Below the pieces are notes generated by a model. That model ran no database searches, was not told the origin of the DNA, and saw only the letters and a list, made by a program, of their open reading frames with translations. DNA of 64,000 nucleotides from Haliclystus octoradiatus (Eukaryota; Cnidaria; Staurozoa; Stauromedusae; Haliclystidae). The position numbers and the translations under genes are program-made. Position 1 is the first letter of the stretch. Each line of letters starts with the position of its first letter. The stretch lies in assembly GCA_916610825.1 (NCBI GenBank), contig OU744449.1:10250243-10314242 (forward strand), read 5' to 3'. Below are positions 27,701 to 34,500 of the stretch, one piece after another.

Positions 27701-27813
27701 CAATTGCATCATGTGTTACCAATGCACGTAAAGCATGCACGCTTGGCCTTCTTGTCGGTGGTTCTCCTGTTGTGTATGGATTGCCTGTACGATTGAAAGA
27801 TCTATCTCCTTAG
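778..27813 (+). CDS. ESPL1: Separase (cohesin-cleaving cysteine protease), 24 exons, 5' incomplete
   Basis: Separase cleaves the cohesin kleisin subunit at anaphase onset. Exons: 778-915, 4415-4601, 5205-5273, 6714-6797, 7519-7767, 8397-8535, 9221-9367, 10536-10689, 11257-12218, 12779-12989, 13751-13784, 14151-14241, 15149-15282, 15579-15743, 17277-17444, 19846-19938, 20935-20978, 21537-21585, 22049-22153, 22276-22379, 23755-23838, 24615-24723, 25328-25383, 27600-27813. Every junction is GT-AG and reading phase is kept throughout, giving about 1,262 residues. The C-terminal half aligns by eye with the family: PQEWWTSRKALDKRM, SVPWETLEYL, NVLSNGVDPTSSFFVLNPR, catalytic-histidine motif YCGHGSG, catalytic-cysteine motif MGCSSG, then NLWDVTDKDIDRF and VVYGLPV before the stop. 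The first exon opens in mid-codon, so the start lies left of the window or in an unrecognised exon. The N-terminal exons are poorly conserved in this family; their assignment rests on phase continuity and spacing. Confidence 0.93.
1262..1335. repeat. Short tandem repeat, ATACCGAAAAGTTT unit
   Basis: About four copies of a 16-17-base unit (ATACCGAAAAGTTTA) follow the sequence CAAATGGCGTTTATA. That lead sequence is the reverse complement of TATAAACGCCATTTG, which occurs in every unit of the downstream 192-bp satellite. This tract could therefore be one end of the element that carries the satellite. It lies in the first separase intron. Confidence 0.7.
1425..1592. repeat. Isolated diverged copy of the 192-bp satellite unit
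   Basis: It reads through the same landmarks as the downstream array in the same order: TTTTTGATGTGTTA, GAGTTACCTAAACATCTT, AGTACATTTATCA, ATGCGACCC, TGTGCTCGTTTTCTA, CCTTATAAACGCCAT. It is separated from the main array by roughly 850 bases of other sequence. Confidence 0.75.
2451..3735. repeat. Tandem satellite, ~192-bp period, seven units
   Basis: Successive CGGACTAAGnAAGCCGAT landmarks fall near 2451, 2645, 2835, 3025, 3219, 3411 and 3602, so the period is 190-194 bases. Each unit contains GGTTTTTGATGTGTTAT, TACCTAAACATCTT, CAGTTTATTTTAATGTC, CTATGCGACC, TATTGGATACTGTGCTCG and CCTTATAAACGCCATTT. The last unit breaks off after CCCTTTATATTG. The array is intronic, between separase exons 778-915 and 4415-4601. 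Period and shared end motif suggest an array carried by a non-autonomous DNA element; that is inference. Confidence 0.9.
4042..4209. mobile_element. Palindromic TTCATGAAC-family MITE, copy 2
   Basis: It opens GCTGCAAAAAACATTTATGAAC and closes GAACTTTTTTCGCAGGGG. Between are many head-to-head TTCATGAAC and GTTCATGAAC palindromes. It sits about 200 bases upstream of separase exon 4415-4601. Confidence 0.65.
5617..5690 (+). other. tRNA-like sequence (degenerate, probably SINE head)
   Basis: The stretch has an intact RNA polymerase III A box, TAGCTCAAAGG inside TAGCTCAAAGGTTAGAGCA. About 40 bases on is a B-box-like GGTCTGACTCC that differs from the GGTTCGANTCC consensus at two positions. A full cloverleaf could not be folded by eye, and there is no clear anticodon arm. 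I read it as a decayed tRNA or tRNA-derived retroposon fragment in a separase intron, not a working tRNA. Confidence 0.4.
7337..7415. mobile_element. TTCATGAAC-family fragment, copy 3
   Basis: Holds TAGTTCATGAACATTG and AATCATGAACAGTTTATGAAC around a divergent centre. Both family ends are missing or too diverged to see. Confidence 0.4.
7859..8003. mobile_element. Palindromic TTCATGAAC-family MITE, copy 4
   Basis: A run of at least six TTCATGAAC or TTCATGAGC motifs (GAGTTCATGAACAATTC, GGTTCATGAGCAATTC, TTCATGACTCGTGAAC) ends with TTTTTTCATATGGG, a mutated form of the usual TTTTTCGCAGGGG end. It lies in the intron after separase exon 7519-7767. Confidence 0.55.
8600..8729. mobile_element. Palindromic TTCATGAAC-family MITE, reference copy 5
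   Basis: This is one of the cleanest copies. The left end is CCTGCAAAAAACAGTTCAGG followed by AGTTCATAAACAGTTC. The centre is ATGAAATTTGGGCCCTTTACC. The right end is AACTCCTGGACTGTTTTTTG then CAGAGG. The two ends are inverted repeats of each other, and the interior is itself mostly palindromic, so a single strand would fold almost completely. No coding capacity exists. The superfamily is not identified because no target-site duplication could be recognised. Confidence 0.8.
9400..9545. repeat. Short imperfect foldback (TTGGTGGGAGGTTGG)
   Basis: TGATTGGTGGGAGGTTGG near 9,465 is mirrored by CACCACCAACCAAGC near 9,520-9,535. A related foldback with TGGATGGTGGGAG and CACCACCCAAAGCATC lies at about 18,780-18,860. 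Both are intronic and non-coding. Confidence 0.4.
10151..10285. mobile_element. Palindromic TTCATGAAC-family MITE, copy 6
   Basis: The left end reads GCCTGAGAAAAACAGTTC and the right end GAACTGTTTTTTGCAGGAG. The centre holds the family motif CCCAATTTCATGAACTG and CATTCATGAACTAGATCATG. It is intronic in separase, about 250 bases before exon 10536-10689. Confidence 0.75.
10955..11062. mobile_element. TTCATGAAC-family MITE, copy 7
   Basis: Contains CAGTTCATGAAAAATTATAC, CAGTTCATGAAAGGCTC, and the diagnostic centre GATTGGGTCATTTGATG followed by TTTGTGAGC. Ends are diverged. Confidence 0.5.
11257..12218 (+). CDS. ESPL1: Separase exon 9, large exon with basic disordered linker
   Basis: This 962-base exon joins the preceding exon in phase 2 (AG|G) and ends in phase 1 at the donor GATG|GTTTGT. 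Reading through that donor would stop two codons later, which is why the open frame appears to end at 12,226. It encodes roughly residues 390-710 of the visible protein. The final ~90 residues are rich in Lys, Arg, Ser and Thr, including KKVPEKKGRRKV and GKTARKAKTKK. This looks like the unstructured regulatory linker that separases carry between the helical N-terminal part and the protease domain. The equivalence is inferred from position and composition, not from sequence similarity. Confidence 0.85.
12360..12500. mobile_element. Pogo/Tigger-like MITE fragment
   Basis: Contains GACCACTATAGACAGGTGAT, TTTATATACAGGGTTGATTC and GGAGAGGGTATC in the same order as the complete copy at 41,842-42,019. 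Both terminal CAGTGAAACC ends are missing. It lies in the intron after separase exon 9. Confidence 0.6.
12649..12760 (+). repeat. Partial tandem duplication of separase exon 10 acceptor and 5' end
   Basis: About 105 bases before the exon-10 start, the acceptor region and first ~45 coding bases are repeated: TCAGAAGAAGTTTCACC then TTGCGTTGCTCAAGAATC, compared with TCAGCAGAAGTTTCACC and TTGTGTTGCTCAAGAATC in the real exon. A flanking AGCTACTCGC motif also occurs twice (12,650 and 12,720). In the upstream copy the frame continues briefly and then meets TAA, and there is no donor. It could only act as a cryptic acceptor producing a truncated protein. Confidence 0.8.
13292..13512 (+). mobile_element. 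tRNA-derived SINE, copy 1 (most complete)
   Basis: The head is tRNA-like, with A box TGGTGTAGTGG and B box GGTTCAATCCC. The body contains GGCGTCAGGAAGGGCATCC, a conserved SINE/LINE core motif, followed by CCAACCACCCCGGTGAAA and GTAAGCTTACCCGGTTCG. It ends in an A-rich tail. The same body and tail recur at 41,405-41,628, and the head recurs inverted at 29,591-29,655. It is retroposed by a partner LINE, and it sits in a separase intron. Confidence 0.85.
14566..14895. repeat. Diverged copy of the 36.2-37.0 kb foldback arm
   Basis: It shares an ordered set of motifs with the foldback arms: GTGCACAACTGCACATGACA, CTCATATAAGCTGAG then TATTCAATGTTGAAAATACC, and CATATCTTTGGAACACCTTG. The corresponding foldback motifs are GTGCACATGACACAAA, GCGTATAAGCAGAGATA and CACTTTTGGGACACC. 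It is a dispersed repeat in a separase intron. The open frame across it is incidental. Confidence 0.6.
14915..15020. repeat. Dispersed direct repeat, copy A
   Basis: About 95 bases (GAGTTTTTCTGTCAAAAAGG, ACACTGGATCAACGCGTGTC, GGAACAAGGTGTTGGCTAC) recur in the same orientation at about 16,785-16,880 with only scattered differences. Both copies are intronic. Identity of the element is unknown. Confidence 0.7.
16528..16616. mobile_element. TTCATGAAC-family MITE, copy 8
   Basis: Contains GACAGTTCACAAACAGTTC, the centre AAAATTAGGGCCATTTATC, and the end ATAAACTGTTTTCGCAGGGG. Confidence 0.65.
16785..16880. repeat. Dispersed direct repeat, copy B
   Basis: Second copy of the repeat at 14,915: GAGTTTTTCTATCAAAAAG, ACACTGGATCAATGCGTGTC, ATGGAACAAGGTGTTGAGTAC. 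The spacing of 1.9 kb within one gene is compatible with local duplication or two insertions. Confidence 0.7.
17132..17231. mobile_element. TTCATGAAC-family MITE, copy 9
   Basis: Carries CTTTTCATGAAATATTC, AACTTCATGAAATGTCC, the family core ATTTGGTCATTTAGCATTC and an end TGTTTTCAGAAGG. It abuts separase exon 17277-17444. Confidence 0.5.
17560..17660. mobile_element. TTCATGAAC-family MITE, copy 10
   Basis: Contains TAGTTCATGAATGTTAAATG, GGCCCATGAACAATTAATG and ATTGGGTCATTTACAGTTC with a TTTATGCAGG end. A GTATGTAT microsatellite follows immediately. Confidence 0.6.
17880..18218 (-). pseudogene. LINE ORF2 C-terminal remnant
   Basis: A 112-residue minus-strand frame ends at 17,880. It has the pattern seen at the C-terminus of non-LTR retrotransposon ORF2 proteins: APQYLLCEFAYVSGKTRALS (P-x-YL near a variable strand), then GKRSVIVMASAVYNSIARS (the family's G-x-R-S... 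N-S/L segment) and a short F-K/I helix before the stop. Nothing upstream of it encodes a reverse transcriptase, so it is a 5'-truncated, dead copy inserted antisense in a separase intron. The family cannot be named from this piece. Confidence 0.5.
20135..20219. mobile_element. Short TTCATGAAC-family MITE, copy 12
   Basis: A compact copy: CCCCTGCTAAAACCAGTTC, the centre TTGGGGCCATTTAAGG, and the end GAACAGTTTTTCGCAGAGG. Both ends are present, so at about 85 bases this may be near the minimal family form. Another fragment (copy 11) lies at 18,347-18,381. Confidence 0.7.
21149..21312. mobile_element. hAT-like MITE (CAGGGTC termini), diverged copy
   Basis: It begins CAGGGCCCGACAAAAACAGG, runs through AATCCTAGATTTTGGAAGG, and ends CAGAAGGCTGAACCTTTTTC then TGGACCCAG. 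The layout matches the complete copy at 39,620-39,792. It is intronic in separase. Confidence 0.65.
22412..22510. mobile_element. TTCATGAAC-family MITE, copy 13
   Basis: Begins CCCCTGTAAAAACAGTTC, core AAAATTGGGACATTTAAC, then CATTCATGAGCTAGTTCATG. The right end is replaced by the dispersed repeat at 22,495-22,670. Confidence 0.55.
22495..22670 (+). repeat. Dispersed repeat, inverted partner at 45.5 kb
   Basis: Contains CCCCAAGGTTGTTTCAGAAA, CCATAGGGTCTGTGAAC, AATTGTGATTTCTGTCC and AACAAGTTCTCATGAGCTGG, then ATGCATTACGTCTTATTATC. The reverse complement of the whole series occurs at about 45,450-45,625. It is an interspersed element of unknown class; ends were not defined. Confidence 0.65.
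22822..23020. mobile_element. TTCATGAAC-family MITE, copy 14 (long form)
   Basis: Repeated TTCATAAAC, TTCATGAAAATTAATC, CCATGAACTGG and TTCATGAATTGCTC motifs, ending ATTTTTTCGCATGGG. The roughly 200-base length suggests a tandemly expanded copy. Confidence 0.6.
23525..23596. mobile_element. TTCATGAAC-family fragment, copy 15
   Basis: GATGAACTGTTCATGGACTG and AGTTCATGGACCGTCC, ending TTTTCACGAGG. Confidence 0.5.
24306..24440. mobile_element. TTCATGAAC-family fragment, copy 16
   Basis: GTTCATGAACTCC, AGTTCATGAGTAATATC and ATGAACTGTTTATGGACAG surround a divergent interior. It lies in the intron just before the catalytic separase exon. Confidence 0.45.
24615..24723 (+). CDS. ESPL1: Separase exon 22: both catalytic residues
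   Basis: This exon alone carries the whole catalytic dyad. The histidine codon is at 24,625-24,627 in YCGHGSG and the cysteine codon at 24,703-24,705 in LLMGCSSG, about 25 residues apart. The spacing and flanking residues match clan CD separases. The residue before the GHGxG motif is Cys, where human separase has Ala (the human comparison is from memory). It is preceded in frame by the strand ELYI from exon 23755-23838 and closes in phase 0. Confidence 0.95.
26085..26265. mobile_element. Pogo/Tigger-like MITE, complete copy with TA duplication
   Basis: A 181-base element. It begins CAGTCAAGTATGTTAAAGC and ends ATACAGGTTTCATTG, with TA on both sides (26,083-84 and 26,266-67). The interior contains GGTCACCTGTCTATAATGG and AACCCTGTATATAAAG. 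Termini starting CAGT plus TA target duplication are hallmarks of pogo/Tigger members of Tc1/mariner. It has no coding capacity and lies in the last separase intron. Confidence 0.8.
27181..27458 (-). pseudogene. LINE ORF2 C-terminal remnant, frameshifted
   Basis: Two overlapping minus-strand frames share one degraded protein. The upstream frame carries FKLCIIVVKSLNGMAPSYLS, the typical non-LTR ORF2 segment (lysine-leucine-cysteine helix, then a G-x-AP-x-YLS motif). The second frame continues with ALRAFSIAGLLAYTTLPKDI, matching the usual R-x-FS-x-AGP-x-LWN-x-LP-x-x-I segment with its tryptophan lost. The frame switch near 27,400 and the absence of upstream RT domains mark it as a dead, 5'-truncated insertion, antisense in the last separase intron. 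Confidence 0.6.
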
Positions 27814-28585
27814 ATTCAACTTGCATTCAAATAGTGAAATCACTCTATGACAATAAGAGGCCAGGCCACGGTGCCAGCTATCATGGAAACTTATCCGAAA
27901 GTGGATTATGAGCTGGCAGAATATTCGACTTAAACACAATTTTCCAAAGTGAAACTTCATACTTGGCGTAAACAAACTTGTTTTGTCGCATAATCAGTAT
28001 GATGTTTCATGTTCAAAACCATTGTCCCTTGTGTGGGTTTTGCTGCTTTGCAATAACATGGAATCTATATGGAAATGTGTATTTGCGACGCTATTTTCAA
28101 TAACATATATATTATATGTCTATAAATGGATATATACATTCATTCACAACCAAGCTAATGCTATTAATTCGATATAAATAATTTCAAGTTACAAATTTGA
28201 AAATGTACAAACTAGTAATTTATGTACAGTAATATATTTCTTGTTTATTTTATTGTTTATGATGATAATTGTTTAAAAAATTTAGAAAGACAGGATATAT
28301 TAAGCTAATTAATAACAAAGATAAAATATTTTGATTCATATGAAGCGACATACTGTTCATGCAAAAAATACACAACCATATTAAATTACTTTTTGATTTC
28401 TATATTCTATCAATTCCTCGTTATTACAAAGAAATAATATAATTATTCCACAAAATTCTATAAATACTTGTTACCCGTTACACAATGTTTTTCATGTTTA
28501 ATAAAATAGAATCATTTGCTTTAGCCTTTGTACATCAGAATGACTCATTTACAATTCATTGTAGATATATAAACAATTAATGTTG
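27814..28585. other. Convergent 3' intergenic region between separase and HIBADH
   Basis: No coding signal is seen. On the plus strand the first clear AATAAA after the separase stop is at 28,500-28,505. On the minus strand AATAAA motifs downstream of the HIBADH stop lie at 28,244-28,254. If both are used, the two 3' UTRs overlap by about 250 bases. The stretch is very AT-rich. Confidence 0.5.
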
Positions 28586-31500
28586 TTACATACCCTTTTC
28601 TTCTTTTAAAAATTTTATTACAGATGAAAAATCTAATTTATTGTAGCCATGGTGACTCATTATACGGTAGATTTGATGTGCTGAAGATCCTAATGGTGTG
28701 GCTGTTTTGGTTGTTGTAGCAGCGGTTTGTGCTAAACCAAGATCCTAAAAGTTAACACAACAAAAATGAACACATTTTCTGATTTTTATACTTCACTACA
28801 GAATCACAACAAACTCTGTATTGATTAAATCTTTTTACTTGAAAACTGTATAGATTTTGAATTGGTAGGCCCACTTATAGGCTATTGTATTAGCTACAAT
28901 ATCAAATATGGATATCTATTGGGGGACATAAACAAATTTACATACAAATGAATAATATGATTAACACGTGTAGCACTGACGAGGAATCGAACCGCCGCCT
29001 AACGGTCAATTTGCGGACACTTTACCACTGAGACTATGAGAGCACCCATCAGTAACGCCTATGGGCCTCTATAGATTAAAAAAAAACTACTCAACTTTTC
29101 TCAAAAATACCTTTTGGTAGAAACCAGTATTTCCTTACAAAACATTCCAGTAAACTACTTTTAATTTGAATGTTTTTCACAACATAAAGTATACACAGAA
29201 GGGTCTCTGCCATATTGCCGATAACTGGTCCAGGAAAAAATAAAGTAGAAAATAAACTTTAATTTGTACCTTTGCCATGAGTTGTGTAGCAAATCCTCCT
29301 TCATAATTATTTGATGAAGGGATTCCATCAACTACGCCTGGCACTGGGTTGTAATTCTCGCTTGACCAACAGCGCCCAGAACTTGTGTTTAGTATTTTCG
29401 CCAATAGCTTGGAGTCTAAGCCCAACCTAAAGTACAAAAGATGAAACATGAAATCATATCACAATACGTTTCTGTTGTTGGTATTTTCAAACTGGGTAAG
29501 CTAGTATCTTTTTTTCACAAGTTGGTTGATTAGTTGTTGATGATTTGATTTTGGAGCAGAATGTTATACATTCCTGACTCTTAGTATTTAGTGCTTGTAC
29601 AGGGGGTTCATCCAAGACCTTGCGGGACGAGGTCCAATGCTCTAGCCTCTATCACAATACCCAAGCCCACTGTACAAGCCCAAAAATACTAACCAACTAA
29701 TCAACAACATTGGTGAGATAATAGCTACTAGGGGCTGTTTATAAAGTACATACTCAGTAAATGTTCCAATATTCTACACTTCTCCCCTGTATGCAGCTTT
29801 GCGCTTTGGATCACCCCCTTCTGCTTACGCACTGAGACTTTTGCAGCCCCCTGAATTTTGACAAATTTTGTCTTCGTTGTTTCCAAACGCATGAAAAGTT
29901 TGTGAACTTCACTAAAATTTACTGACATAATATCAGGAACACCTTATAAACAGTCCATCCACAAACGTGACATGGCATACCGGTACTTTTTATGAACAGC
30001 TCATGATAATCAGTCCATTCAACATTCATGAACTGTTTTCACAGTTTTAACCCAGCTCAATGTTTGAACTAAAATACTATCGAAATCATAAAATAATCAA
30101 CAACTGAATATTCACTATAACAAAACAAAGATAAAGTAGCCAGCTAAACTACCTTACCGCATTCCAAGATTCATTGCTTCAGATGTTCCAATCATACTGA
30201 TTGCCAATAGCATGTTATTACAAATTTTAGCTGCCTGTATAAAGAGAAATTCAGAGAATAATGAAACATGTTGGTTATTGTTTTACTTGTCAAGTTTAAC
30301 TACTGTACTGTATAGCCTACTGATATAAAATTGGCACTTTCTTTTTCTTAAGGATCACCTTATTGTTAATGTCCAATGTGTGTGTATGGTTACAATCATT
30401 ACGCAAAACAAAAAACTTCTTGTCTGATTTATATGCTTTTTAAGCAGGAAGAGTTTGACCGCAAATATCGAAGCCCTTCTAATCTGCTTCAAGCTGTGAT
30501 CCCACATTCCATGTAGGGAGAACAATAGCAGCGCTTGGTGAATTAGAGTGTTGCATGGGCTGATAAAAAACAGATTCCTGGCCCCTGCAAAAACATTTCA
30601 GTAAGTTCATGAATGTTGAATGGCCCAATCTTCATGGACATTTTCATGAACCGTTCATAAACTCAGGAACATTCACACAGGGGCATGCTGGAAGATTGAG
30701 GATACTGTCGAGAGTAAATTCTGAAGTTTCTGAGTTTCTTAAACCTACTCAATCAAGTAATGTTTCGAATCTGCTGGCTGTGAACATTCGTCAAGCAAAA
30801 ATGTCAAAGATATGCTTATAAAAATGTTGGATTTCAGAACGCAAATGACTTGATCAGACTTGGCTTGACATAGGCTACCAATTACTTCATGATTGATGAA
30901 TGTCTAATGATGCCTACGAATGAAGCATCATGCATTTACGTTGTTATTATCTCTCCGTAAATCAATTCCAAACCATAAAGTAACCAGTTCACTTAATCCG
31001 TAGGCCTACATTGTACAGTATAGAGACTTATAGGGCTAAAGGCCTACATCTTAACATTTTTCAACATGAGAATTGCTTCATGAAATATGGGAAATTAGTA
31101 AATGAAGTTAATAGTTATATAGTTGATGTCAAAACACTGTCCTACGCTAAAAGATTATATTACTAATTATCTAAACCAGTGTTGTCCTATCATACGCTTC
31201 ATCACGTTTTATATTAACTAGATAACTTTGTAATAAGATTTCATTTTATTGTAGGCCTATTGATTTCCACGTCTAAAATACATTTTGAAAATCCAGTCGG
31301 TAATTTACGATTTGATATTATTCCTACTTGGAGGAGAGTAATAGAAATAAAGAAGGCTTGTAACTGCTTCCTGTTAGGCCTATTATTAGAAAATTTCAAG
31401 AAGGGCTAGCATGCATTCTATTGCTGCAAATCACGGACCCATTTTTTTTTTAATTTTGCAATCAAATTTTAAAAAAAATTGTAGCTAGAATGCTTTGAAG

Positions 31501-34500
31501 AATCAAAAAACTTTGATATTATCAAAACCAATGGTAAAGCCAGGATTCGATAAAGTGAAGGATTCCGGGACTGGAAGTCCGAAAAGATAGCACATAATCA
31601 GAAGGATGAAGAGAAATAGTTATTTTCACGTTTTATAAGCAGTAGGAAAATATTTTGATTTCTTTTCTGCGGAAGTCAAAAAGTGAAAACGTTCAATTTT
31701 TATCATTTTTTATGACGATTAATGGACAATAGGCCTTGAGATAAAAGTAGATGTGCGAAACATTTACGTCATTTAATCACTTGAAAAATTTTGGTAAGCA
31801 GAATTATAATCCCGAAAGGAAAATGTTTTAATGGACCCTGAGTAACGCTGTTTCTGGATATCTATAACATCTACCATTACATAATTATGTGAATGATTGA
31901 CTTACCTGACCGGTTCCTACATTGCCACAATGAACAACATTTTTACCCATGAAAGATAACAACTCTTCAACAGATGCAAAAAACTCACTTTGACCACCAA
32001 CCATAAATGTTAACGTCGCATTCTCAGCAGCAACAACACCTGGAGGAAATGAATTTAACCATAATAACTATCTATCAGCTAGCTTTGTGATCTGATTAAT
32101 TAAAGATGTGAGAGCACTTTACTATGAATCATGAAACACTGAAGTCTTACTGAAAAAACCTATTGAAAACTTACGCCTGTAAAAAAACCGTTCAGGAGTT
32201 CATGAACAGTTTGTGAACATTAGCTAGCTCCAAATTTTCATGAAATGTTCATTAACTGTTCATTAACTGTTCTTTTAAAATATCACAAAGGTTTTCTGCG
32301 ATCTGATTGGTCCAAAGAGTGTGAATGAAATCCTAGGGTAAAACATGGCTCTATGAACCGGAAAAATGCTAGCTTCAAAAAGTTTGACCTGTGATAAAAT
32401 ACAGAAATTATAACTTTCCGACAACAATCCAACAAATATCTCAATCATGGCAACGATTTACAAAACAGTATTTAATTAGCTCAAGATGTTTATATTTATT
32501 GAAAAGCGTGGTAATTGAGTTATTGGTCTTGCAGCATGCAAAATAAAAACACAGAATAAAAGACAATTATAGGCTACGCTGTTTCAAGGTACTTATGTTG
32601 TTGTGGGATCCCTTTGCTTCGTTTATGAATTGAAATTGAATTTTAAATTGTGAATTGAAAATTCGCCGTCGAATGAGTTTCCAACGTTTGCTTTATTTTA
32701 GAAAAGAGTTACCACACGCTTGCAAATGTTTGTATTCATATTTACTAAACTCAAAAAAGTTGGGAGACACTCGGGAAGTTAAAAATCGTTCGCCATGACA
32801 AGTATGTGGTAACCCTTTAATGAAGGTTCATGAACTTTTTATGAGCAGTTTATGAGCAGTTTATGAGCAGTTCATGAACATAATGTTCATGAACTGTTCA
32901 TGAACTGCTCATGAATTCCTGAACTGTTTTTCGCAGGAGAACTGTCAAATTGGCTAGTCATTAATAAGGCACAATTTAATATATTTTTACCATAAAAGTG
33001 CCTTTCAGTAATTTTATAGTTGACTGAACAGACTCTAAATAACCTTCCTGGTGAAGTTCAGTATCATTTCAATACCCAATATCATTAAAGTACATTATAA
33101 TCACGACTTCCGCGGCATCCCCTTGTTTTGATACTAATTTGCATGCGTGATGACTTAACTCGTGAAAGATCTCGTCTTGTAGAAAATCTAAACCTCCTTA
33201 TTATCAGTAGGTTTACAGTAGCGATTCTGCCGTATACCCAAGATTCATGGTGTTTAGCAGAAGGGAGCTGCAGCTATGTAGTCAAATTTGATGAAAATAT
33301 TCAAAGATTAATAGACGTAACTAAACAAGCGAATAACCCAAATTTCTCAATAAAAGTGATTCCATAGGGTAGCCTATCACCTGCTTCAATAGTGAAGGGC
33401 TGACTCCTGATTATATCTTTGAAACCATATAATGTTAAGTTAAGATGAAGACTTGAAAAATGAGTCAGTGATGTGGTTAAAGAAAGATATATTATGCAAT
33501 GAGGTTATAAATTGATGAAATAATCACATGCGTGTAGGTGGCTGATATACAGAGTCAAGCCTTCAAAAATTGCCAAGAGAATATTAATCTGTTTAATATT
33601 CAATAAAACCAATCTAAAACAGCTCAGAAACACAAAATTCCCGTAAAATATGATGAACAATTCTTGAAGTTGACAAAAGTTTACCATTCCATGTTATAGA
33701 ATCTGAGTCCGACAAAAGGTTTAGCCTTCTGGAATCCTAGAATGGTTCAACAAGTTTGACTTATAAATCATAAAAATATTAATTTTCTTCTGATATCGCA
33801 ATAGCTTTCAGGAATCTAGGATTCCAGGATACCTACTTTCGTCGGACCCTGTCTACAATGTTCACTGAACAGTCGAACATACACAAAATGTTCATGCGAC
33901 CAGCTGATAGAGTTTATGAGTGTTATGCTACTATGAAAACAGCAGATTCCTTCAAGCAATAACTTATTTCATAGTGTGACTTACCACCAGACACTGGTGC
34001 ATCGTAATAAAGTGTTTCTTGAACTGATGCTAATTTGTTTATATCTTTTGATACTGATGGTTCAATTGTGCTACTATCAATGAAAATAGTGCTTGGTTGT
34101 GCGCCTCTGCAATCAGAATAAAACAAGCAACAGTAATAGAATGATAGACCTTGTTATGAAGGGATTACATTGATTGAGTTATTTAGATTTCCAGATATGA
34201 AACTCTAGTTATTCTCTTGTTCTCATAATAAAAATAATTTCCAATTTTGAATTATTCTATATGATTATGTTGAGTACATTATGCTAAATTGCCTGTAAAA
34301 AGAGTTTATGAATTTATGAATGTGGAATTAGATAATATGCCTTATACAAGTTGTATTTCGAATCGACGGATGAGATTAATTTAAAATGCCAATGCTATTG
34401 ATTTAAACATATTTTACACAGCCATAAAGACCCAACACAAATTAAAAGAAATAATCAAATATCATTGGTACTCTGTGGTTTGTATTCCTCCATTGTTCCA

